DNA from: an uncultured Rhodanobacteraceae bacterium
GTDB lineage: Bacteria > Pseudomonadota > Gammaproteobacteria > Xanthomonadales > Rhodanobacteraceae
DNA: 5,993 nt
Direction of reading: 5' to 3'
Assembly: GCA_913053815.1 (NCBI GenBank)
Contig: CAJXGK010000132.1
Span: 1 to 5,993 of the forward strand
This document shows positions 1 through 5,993 of this stretch, in pieces (position 1 is the stretch's first letter; each line of letters starts with the position of its first letter). Made by a program: the position numbers and the translations under genes. The notes beneath the pieces are model-generated. The model did no database searches, was not told where the DNA came from, and was given only the letters and a program-made list of their open reading frames with translations.

Positions 1-1
1 G

Positions 2-1324
<1,323 letters not shown>

Positions 1325-1353
1325 TCGGTCTGTCCCTGTGTCACCGCAGTACT

Positions 1354-1385
1354 CGAAGCCCCGCTCAAGCGGGGCTTCGTCTTTC
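1354..1385 (+). terminator. Rho-independent terminator of groEL
   Basis: A perfect 11-bp GC-rich stem, CGAAGCCCCGC at 1354-1364 and GCGGGGCTTCG at 1369-1379, closes a TCAA tetraloop. It is followed by the T-rich run TCTTTCTGTT. It starts 30 bases after the groEL stop, so it should end the groESL transcript and separate it from what follows. Confidence 0.93.
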
Positions 1386-1435
1386 TGTTACCAAAGTTCT
1401 GTGTTATCCATGTTGCTATCGCCCTTCATTCTGCC

Positions 1436-1460
1436 AGCTTCTTATATAGCTTCTATAGCT
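1436..1460. repeat. Short AT-rich direct/inverted repeat in unexplained spacer
   Basis: AGCTTCT occurs at 1436-1442 and again at 1448-1454, with a further AGCT at 1457-1460. TATAG (1445-1449) and CTATA (1453-1457) form a small inverted repeat around CTT. The surrounding spacer, 1386-1483, is AT-richer than its flanks and shows no coding signal. It could be a remnant of native regulatory sequence or of an insertion-sequence end. I cannot match it to a known terminal inverted repeat, and no convincing promoter pair fits around it. Confidence 0.3.
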
Positions 1461-1483
1461 TTGCCAGAAAAATTTGTGGGTAG

Positions 1484-1858
1484 TTTTCGGTACGGGGGCG
1501 CCAGAGTGCGGTCACCGATGCGGCCATGCATGACGTGGATCATGTCGAAAACCTGTTGGATGAAACCAACACCTTGCTCGAGGTGAGCGCGGACCAGGGC
1601 GACGTAGATAGAGAGCGCGAAACGCGGTGGTAGGATGCCGGTTGGCGCGTCAAGGTGTCGCGTCAAGCCAAGCGCGGCAAGTCATTGAGCCCATGTCAAA
1701 AAGGTCGTAACACGCGCATCGTCAAGGCGCGCGCGGGGGGGGAGCACGTATTGGCCGGTCTGCATCACCTAGGCGGGCCGCCGATTTGTACCATAGACCT
1801 GGCCCGGGCCGAATTTCAGATCACCACCAAGGGGGTGGTGTACAACCTCCAGTGCTGG
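1484..1858 (+). pseudogene. IS5-family transposase remnant (C-terminal part, decayed)
   Basis: In the frame of codon 1511 the translation reads QSAVTDAAMHDVDHVENLL, then VSADQGDVD. This matches the IS5-family pattern HSVVTTAANVHDVTQVDKLL ... ADAGYQGVEK, which carries the second catalytic Asp. Further on, KARAGGEHVLAG corresponds to the R(3)E segment holding the catalytic Glu, and TIDLARAEFQITTKGVVYNL corresponds to the family's C-terminal TIGLARA...VYNL segment. It is not functional. The N-terminal half with the first catalytic Asp is absent, there is an in-frame TAG at 1631-1633, and the Y(2)R(3)E(6)K signature has lost its Tyr (Val) and Lys (His). A run of eight G (1735-1742) lies in the Glu region. 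No terminal inverted repeats or target duplications could be identified. Family assignment comes from remembered motifs. The stop-free stretch from 1655 to 2026 could be mistaken for a 123-residue gene but is this remnant joined to the next one. Confidence 0.8.
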
Positions 1859-1985
1859 GACGTTGCGATTAGCATGGACGTACCCGGTCGGGTGTTGGAC
1901 AATATTTTTGTCGAATGGTTGTGGTGTCGCCTCAGGCATGAGGACACCTATCTAAGGAGTACGCCGAGCAGGGGTTCGGTGCTCC
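1859..1985 (+). pseudogene. IS3-family transposase OrfB remnant (integrase-core fragment)
   Basis: Continuing in the same frame as the IS5 remnant, the translation reads VAISMDVPGRVLDNIFVEWLW and then RHEDTYL. This is the hallmark of IS3-family OrfB (ISMDGRGRALDNIFVERLWRSLKYEDVYL) and includes the last catalytic Glu of the DDE triad in the FVE motif. Usually conserved Arg and Ser positions are changed (WLWCRLR for RLWRSLK). After TYL the similarity appears to continue one frame over (KEYAEQG, 1954-1974), which suggests a one-base loss near 1952. The conserved FYN..RPH end of OrfB is missing, as are the first two catalytic Asp and all of OrfA. The fragment ends about 20 bases before the rhomboid start. 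The exact boundary with the IS5 part is approximate, within about 15 bases. Confidence 0.8.
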
Positions 1986-1993
1986 ACGAATCG

Positions 1994-1998
1994 AAGGA
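1994..1998 (+). promoter_or_regulatory. Ribosome binding site supporting the GTG start of the rhomboid gene
   Basis: AAGGA lies six bases before GTG at 2005. It is the best Shine-Dalgarno match in the area and favours this GTG over the in-frame ATG at 2059, which would remove most of the first membrane segment. Confidence 0.6.
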
Positions 1999-2004
1999 AT
2001 CTCT

Positions 2005-2619
2005 GTGTATATTAGTTTTACCTTGATCATTATTCTTTGTACCAGCGTCGTTTCGATTATGGCCTGGCAGAAACCGGCTTTGCTCTCGGCACTGTGGCTG
2101 TGGCCGCCGGCGGTACGTAAAGGTGAGTGGTACCGATTGTTGAGCTATGGGCTGGTACATGCTGATGGGATGCATCTGGCGTTCAACATGTTCACCCTGT
2201 ACTTTTTCGGTTCGATGATGGAGCGCTTTTATATAGCCCGGCTGGGTGTATTGGGCTATCTGCTGTTCTATGCGGGCGCCCTGCTGGTCTCGGTTCTACC
2301 CAGTTATCTGCAGCATCGCAACGACAGCAATTATCGTAGCCTGGGCGCCTCCGGGGCGGTTTCGGCCATCTTGTTTTCCTTCATATTATTGCGGCCCTGG
2401 GCCACTATCTTGGTGTTCTTTATCCCCCTGCCGGCTATCATTTTTGCAGCCCTGTATGTGGGCTACTCGGTGATGATGGACCGCCGTGGACGCGATCATG
2501 TTAATCACAGCGCCCATTTGTGGGGGGCCGGCTACGGAATCATTGTTACATTGCTGGTCGATCCTAGAGTGCTGGGGTATTTTCTCAGTCAGTTGTTGAG
2601 TCCGCGTATTGGCTTCTGA
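2005..2619 (+). CDS. Rhomboid-family intramembrane serine protease
   Basis: Rhomboids cleave transmembrane substrates within the lipid bilayer using a Ser-His dyad. This 204-residue protein has the full signature: His57 and Asn61 in HLAFNMF (oxyanion-side residues of GlpG's HxxxN), the nucleophile Ser116 in GASGAVSA, and the base His171 in NHSAHLWGA. Six hydrophobic segments are seen, at roughly residues 2-19, 57-70, 80-98, 115-130, 132-155 and 171-186, which is the minimal bacterial six-helix core without the cytosolic N-domain of GlpG. An EWYRLLSYGLVHAD segment precedes the second helix, as in the family. GTG is chosen as start because AAGGA precedes it and the first helix depends on it; Met19 (2059) is the alternative. 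The frame is open back to 1942 into the IS3 remnant, so the original upstream region may have been replaced. No terminator is evident after the stop. The substrate is unknown. Confidence 0.92.
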   Translation: MYISFTLIIILCTSVVSIMAWQKPALLSALWLWPPAVRKGEWYRLLSYGLVHADGMHLAFNMFTLYFFGSMMERFYIARLGVLGYLLFYAGALLVSVLPSYLQHRNDSNYRSLGASGAVSAILFSFILLRPWATILVFFIPLPAIIFAALYVGYSVMMDRRGRDHVNHSAHLWGAGYGIIVTLLVDPRVLGYFLSQLLSPRIGF

Positions 2620-2762
2620 TCGCCATGGGCCGTGATTTACCGCTGGGTTACGATGAAATCTATCAGGGCCGATCACAATTTCGTTAAATCCCAGGTATTT
2701 TCGTACTGGGTGGGCTGTTCTCCGGTTAGGATCAAGAACCGAAAGGTTGCGCTAAGGTCTGA

Positions 2763-2790
2763 TTGACTATTATTGGCCTCTCGACGCAAT
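2763..2790 (+). promoter_or_regulatory. Weak candidate promoter for the opp operon
   Basis: TTGACT at 2763-2768 resembles a sigma70 -35 box (five of six), with CGCAAT 16 bases later as a poor -10 (three of six). Alternatively TATTAT at 2768-2773 could be a -10 (five of six), with only poor -35 options upstream. Some promoter is expected in the 264-base gap before oppA, but the sequence does not single one out. Confidence 0.2.
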
Positions 2791-2855
2791 CCCGCTGGAG
2801 GTCGTTTTGCCCAAGTCTGTATCGATGATCGCCCATGTCGGGGGCGTGGATTCCT

Positions 2856-2883
2856 CGTTGTGCCTAAGTGATAGGCATCAACG
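2856..2883 (+). promoter_or_regulatory. Imperfect dyad/hairpin immediately before the first oppA ATG
   Basis: The left arm CGTTG+TGCCTA (2856-2866) and the right arm TAGGCA+CAACG (2872-2877 and 2879-2883) give an 11-bp stem with a 5-base loop (AGTGA) and one bulged T (2878). The dyad ends on the base before ATG 2884. It has no T-tract, so it is not an intrinsic terminator. The right arm contains the only AGG near ATG 2884, so the folded RNA would hide it. It could be a protein operator, an RNA structure controlling oppA translation, or a boundary of unrelated sequence. Function is inference. Confidence 0.45.
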
Positions 2884-4587
2884 ATGATGTGCTGCAATCG
2901 GGTGGCCGTGAAAAGAATCTCTATGAACCGGGTTGGGCGCTGGCTTGCCGTAGTGGTGCTAGCTACCTTGACAACAATGTTGGCAGCCTGCAGTGCTTCG
3001 CAACATGGCTCCGGTCCAATCCATCACTATCAGGTTAGCAACCAGCCTGTGCCACCGGCTCAGCAGATTTTCCGGCGCACTATTCAGAGCTCACCGCGAA
3101 CACTTGATCCCTCATTATCGACCGGGGTTCCTGCTACCAATGTGCTTGAAGACTTATTCGAGGGTCTGACCAGTATTGACCCGTCGGCGAAGGTGGTACC
3201 GGGGGTGGCTAAGTCCTGGACTATTCGCCCCGATGGCAAGACCTATGTTTTCCATCTTCGGCACGATGCCCGTTGGTCCAATGGTGCGCCGGTGACCGCC
3301 AAGGATTTTGTCTATGCCTGGCGTCGCGAGGTCGATCCGAAGACCGCCGCCCAATATGCCGAGGCCCTTAATCCGATCGTCAACGCTGCGGCCATCATCA
3401 GCGCCACGTTGCCACCGGACAAACTCGGCGTGACGGCACTCGATCCCTATACCCTGCAAGTCAAGCTGGTGGCCCCGACCCCCTATTTTCTTTCAGTGCT
3501 TTCCAATACTTACTATTTCCCGCTATATGCCCCAACGATTCGCAAGTGGGCCGTGAGCTGGACCCAGCCGCCGCATTTGATCGGCAATGGGGCGTTTTAT
3601 CTCAAGACTTGGATGATCAACGGCCATCTCACTTTATTGAAAAACCCGTATTACTGGGGTGCCAAGAAGGTACGCTTACAGAAGGTCATCGTGTATCCAA
3701 TCTCGGATCAGTCCTCGATACTGGCCCGCTATCTCGCCGATGATCTGGATTTTGCGAATTCACCCGCGTTCCCGCCCAGTGATGTGGACTGGTTGCGGCA
3801 TAGCCTTGGCTCCCAGTTGCAGATTGCGCCATATTACGGCAATGGATTTCTCGGCATGCTGGTACACCAGCCGCCATTCAACAACCGGGATCTGCGCCTG
3901 GCACTGTCTATGGCCTTGGATCGCCAGGTTTTGTCGAATAAAGTTGGCCAGGGTCTGACCGTACCCGCCTATTCGCTAATGCCACCTTTGCCCGGTTACA
4001 CCCAGCAGGTACCGGTCTGGGTAAGTTGGCCGTTTTCCAAACGGCTGACCGAAGCCCGACGGCTTTACCATAAGGCTGGATATTCGGCTAAGCATCCATT
4101 GCGGGTGCGCCTGCTCTATCCGACCGGAGGTCCTGCGCAAAGGCACTTCATGGAGGCGGTGACGACCATGTGGAAACAAAACCTGGGTGCGGATGTGGTG
4201 CTTTGGAACGAACAGTGGAAGGTCATGCTGCAGGATATTCAGTACAAGAACGCCAAATTGTATTGGTCGGCCTGGATCGGTGATTATCCTGATCCATTTA
4301 CCTTTATGCAGCAGTTTCAGAAGGGCTATGCCATGAACTACGGCGATTTTGATTATCCCGCGTATCAGAGCCTGCTGGCTCAGGCTCAGGCTGATCCGGA
4401 CAATCACACCCGTTATCGGTTGTTCGGGCAGGCCGAGCGGGTACTGAATGCGCAAGAGCCATTTATTCCCATGTATTTCTATACCTCCGATAACCTGGTT
4501 AAGCCCTATGTGGCCGGCTGGAAAGCCAATATCCTTGATCGGCATCTGGCCCAATACATCTATATTCGCAAGCACCAGGAACACTGA
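2884..4587 (+). CDS. oppA: Oligopeptide ABC transporter, periplasmic peptide-binding lipoprotein
   Basis: This is a family 5 extracellular solute-binding protein that captures short peptides and delivers them to OppBCDF. Counted from 2884 it has 567 residues. A lipoprotein signal peptide is clear: basic RISMNRVGRW, a hydrophobic run to about residue 32, then lipobox LAAC with Cys36 as the lipidation site. The mature body follows E. coli OppA throughout: RTLDPSLSTGVPATNVLEDL, the GVAKSW and ARWSNGAPVTAKDFVYAWRR segments, LKTWMINGHLTLLKNPYYWG, and SAWIGDYPDP. Its Asp467 corresponds to the E. coli residue that binds the peptide N-terminus (Asp419, mature numbering). The start is uncertain. ATG 2884 has only a weak AGG (2873-2875); GTG 2908 would begin MKRI and ATG 2923 would begin MNRVG, both giving more usual signal-peptide lengths. 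It lies first in an oppABC operon and its stop overlaps the oppB start by one base. MppA/DppA-type alternatives are less likely given the Opp-type permeases. Confidence 0.95.
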   Translation: MMCCNRVAVKRISMNRVGRWLAVVVLATLTTMLAACSASQHGSGPIHHYQVSNQPVPPAQQIFRRTIQSSPRTLDPSLSTGVPATNVLEDLFEGLTSIDPSAKVVPGVAKSWTIRPDGKTYVFHLRHDARWSNGAPVTAKDFVYAWRREVDPKTAAQYAEALNPIVNAAAIISATLPPDKLGVTALDPYTLQVKLVAPTPYFLSVLSNTYYFPLYAPTIRKWAVSWTQPPHLIGNGAFYLKTWMINGHLTLLKNPYYWGAKKVRLQKVIVYPISDQSSILARYLADDLDFANSPAFPPSDVDWLRHSLGSQLQIAPYYGNGFLGMLVHQPPFNNRDLRLALSMALDRQVLSNKVGQGLTVPAYSLMPPLPGYTQQVPVWVSWPFSKRLTEARRLYHKAGYSAKHPLRVRLLYPTGGPAQRHFMEAVTTMWKQNLGADVVLWNEQWKVMLQDIQYKNAKLYWSAWIGDYPDPFTFMQQFQKGYAMNYGDFDYPAYQSLLAQAQADPDNHTRYRLFGQAERVLNAQEPFIPMYFYTSDNLVKPYVAGWKANILDRHLAQYIYIRKHQEH

Positions 4588-5519
4588 TGGCTGCCTTGAT
4601 CCGCTATACACTCAAGCGCTTGCTGGGTGCGATCCCCACGCTGCTGATCATTATTACGCTGGCCTTTTTTCTGCTTCGTGCCGCGCCGGGTGGCCCGTTT
4701 GATATGCAACGGGCCATGCCACCGCAGGTCAAGGCCAACATCGAGCACATGTATCACCTCGACGAGCCATTGTGGCAGCAGTATTTGAACTATCTCGACA
4801 GCATCGTGCATGGTAATTTCGGCCCTTCCTTCGTGTACCGTGGCACCACGGTGAATGATTTGATCCGCCAGGGCTTTCCGGTAGATCTGACCATTGGCGG
4901 ACTGGCTTTGCTCGGCTCACTGCTGTTGGGGGTACCGATTGGTATTATTGCCGCCTTGAAACAGAACAGTGCTTGGGATTACGGGCCCATGGCTACGGCC
5001 ATGCTGGGTATCTCGATCCCGAATTTTGTGGTGGCGCCGTTGTTGATCCTGGTGTTTGCCGTGCAATTACACTGGCTTCCAGCGGGCGGCTGGGGTCATG
5101 GCCGACTGCAATACCTGATCCTTCCCTCGATATCACTGGGCTTGCCCATGGTGGCCTACATGGCCCGGTTGATGCGGGCGAGTATGGTCGAGGTACTCAA
5201 CAGCCCATTTATCCGTACCGCCAGGGCCAAGGGTCTACCCGAACGCATCGTGATATGGCGCCATGCCATGCGCCCGGCACTGATGCCGTTGATTTCTTTT
5301 CTCGGCCCGGCGGTAGTAGGCATCGTTACCGGATCAATCGTAATTGAGCAGATTTTTGGAATACCGGGGATCGGCCGCTTTTTTGTCAACGGGGCCTTCA
5401 ATCGGGATTACACGCTGGTTATGGGGGTGACCATTCTCTACGGCATGCTGATTATCCTGTTCAACCTGCTCGCCGATATTCTCTATGGGGTACTGGATCC
5501 AAGGGTACGCTTCGAATGA
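4587..5519 (+). CDS. oppB: Oligopeptide ABC transporter, permease OppB
   Basis: One of the two inner-membrane subunits forming the peptide channel. It has 310 residues, against about 306 in E. coli. The N-terminus has the family pattern: RYTLKRLLGAIPTLL leading into the first helix (about 9-31), then RAAPGGPF. Further helices lie at about 98-124, 134-160, 174-195, 228-255 and 276-303. The cytoplasmic EAA loop that docks on the ATPase is seen at about residues 208-234 (RTARAKGLPERIVIWRHAMR), with the conserved Gly216. The protein ends in the usual LDPRVR motif. ATG 4587 shares its A with the oppA stop (TGATG), and AGGA at 4577-4580 sits six bases upstream, so translation is probably coupled to oppA. 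The stop overlaps the oppC start (ATGA). Intact, with no oddities seen. Confidence 0.97.
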   Translation: MAALIRYTLKRLLGAIPTLLIIITLAFFLLRAAPGGPFDMQRAMPPQVKANIEHMYHLDEPLWQQYLNYLDSIVHGNFGPSFVYRGTTVNDLIRQGFPVDLTIGGLALLGSLLLGVPIGIIAALKQNSAWDYGPMATAMLGISIPNFVVAPLLILVFAVQLHWLPAGGWGHGRLQYLILPSISLGLPMVAYMARLMRASMVEVLNSPFIRTARAKGLPERIVIWRHAMRPALMPLISFLGPAVVGIVTGSIVIEQIFGIPGIGRFFVNGAFNRDYTLVMGVTILYGMLIILFNLLADILYGVLDPRVRFE

Positions 5520-5993
5520 AACCCAGATATTTCGGTCACTGGTTCAATTGGTATCCCGGGCGAGGTGCGGTGGAGAAAGTGCAGACTCTTTCTGAGGTCG
5601 AGATGGTTCAGGGTCGGAGTCTCTGGCAGGATGCTTGGCGACGCCTGCGCCGTAATCGCGCCGCCCTGCTTAGCATGATCGTTCTCGGCGTCATTGCCGT
5701 TGCCTGCATCGTGATTCCCTGGGTATGGCTGTATGGCTATGCGCAGCCTAACTGGGATTTGCTCAATCATCCTCCGACTTGGCAGGGTTGGCATATCTTC
5801 GGCACCGATGCCTTGGGTCGCGATTTATTCGTACGAGTAATGTGGGGTAGCCGAATCTCACTGATGGTCGGGGTGGTTGCGACCTTGGTGAGCCTGATCA
5901 TTGGCGTCAGTTGGGGAGCCATGGCCGGGTATATCGGTGGCTGGGTGGACGGTATAATGATGCGATTTGTCGATATCCTGTACTCGGTACCGT
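5516..5993 (+). CDS. oppC: Oligopeptide ABC transporter, permease OppC; 3' end outside window
   Basis: The second membrane subunit of the peptide importer. The first 159 codons are present and the frame stays open to the right edge; E. coli OppC is about 302 residues. The cytosolic N-terminus carries VEMVQGRSLWQDAWRRLRRN, very close to the Opp-specific VEGRSLWQDARRR of E. coli, which separates it from DppC. The first helix spans about 48-72. It is followed by a periplasmic loop ending in the family motif FGTDALGRDLFVRV (about 95-108), then SRISLMVG and the second helix (about 112-138), and GYIGGWVDGIMMRFVDIL. The EAA loop lies beyond the window. ATG 5516 overlaps the oppB stop in an ATGA junction, with AAGGG ten bases upstream. 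The N-terminal extension before GRSLW is about 13 residues longer than in E. coli, so an internal start at Met30 is possible but less likely. Confidence 0.96.
   Translation, partial: MKPRYFGHWFNWYPGRGAVEKVQTLSEVEMVQGRSLWQDAWRRLRRNRAALLSMIVLGVIAVACIVIPWVWLYGYAQPNWDLLNHPPTWQGWHIFGTDALGRDLFVRVMWGSRISLMVGVVATLVSLIIGVSWGAMAGYIGGWVDGIMMRFVDILYSVP

Noticed and set aside
1655..2026. A 123-codon open stretch that could be called a novel hypothetical protein
   Set aside because: Its first part matches the IS5 transposase C-terminus, which also continues upstream past an in-frame stop. Its second part matches the IS3 OrfB core. It is a fusion of remnants.
2617..2675. Inverted repeat TGATCG / CGATCA flanking the rhomboid stop region, considered as a terminator
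   Set aside because: Only six base pairs with a loop of nearly 50 bases and no T-tract.
2625..2687. Small ORF of 20 codons after the rhomboid stop (begins MGRDLPLGYDEIYQG)
   Set aside because: It has no Shine-Dalgarno, no recognised family, and a length expected by chance. It might be the broken start of a lost gene, but nothing downstream supports that.
2690..2710. CCCAG / CTGGG hairpin after the rhomboid gene, considered as a terminator
   Set aside because: Five pairs only, followed by TGGGCTG rather than a T-run.
2673..2897. Minus-strand ORF of 74 codons across the rhomboid-oppA gap
   Set aside because: No recognisable motif, an arginine/proline-rich composition typical of chance frames, no ribosome binding site, and it overlaps the oppA start.
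3976..4611. Minus-strand ORF of 211 codons opposite the end of oppA
   Set aside because: It is a shadow of the real oppA frame, which matches its family along the whole length. The antisense product has no recognisable domain.

Overview
The window is ordinary bacterial chromosome on the + strand. It carries the 3' part of a chaperonin gene, a short scar of decayed insertion sequences, a rhomboid-family membrane protease gene, and the first three genes of an oligopeptide ABC importer operon that runs off the right edge. The GroEL sequence (for example [19 protein letters not shown], the motif [12 protein letters not shown] and the MGGMGGMDF tail) resembles GroEL of Gammaproteobacteria, closest in my memory to the Xanthomonadales/Lysobacterales. 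That assignment is inference from recalled sequences, not a search. The base composition is moderately GC-rich.

Layout. Positions 2-1324 are groEL from residue about 111 (E. coli numbering) to its stop, followed by a strong Rho-independent terminator (1354-1385). Positions 1386-2004, about 620 bases, hold no intact gene. About 100 bases are unexplained and locally AT-rich with short repeats. Then comes a C-terminal fragment of an IS5-family transposase (about 1484-1858), and directly joined to it in the same reading frame a fragment of an IS3-family OrfB transposase (about 1859-1985). Both fragments are decayed. The rhomboid gene begins at a GTG (2005) just beyond the IS3 fragment and ends at 2619. 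Positions 2620-2883 are intergenic. This stretch holds at best a weak promoter and, directly before the first oppA ATG, an 11-bp imperfect dyad able to form a hairpin.

The operon oppA-oppB-oppC (2884 to beyond 5993) encodes a lipoprotein peptide-binding protein and two membrane permeases. The genes are translationally coupled: TGATG between oppA and oppB, ATGA between oppB and oppC. The ATPase genes (oppD, oppF) would be expected just past the right edge. Together these proteins would import short peptides from the periplasm. GroEL and the rhomboid have no evident functional link to the transporter.

I found no previously undescribed system. The points most worth a second look are the IS5/IS3 chimeric remnant abutting the rhomboid start, the hairpin in front of oppA, and the uncertain start of oppA.
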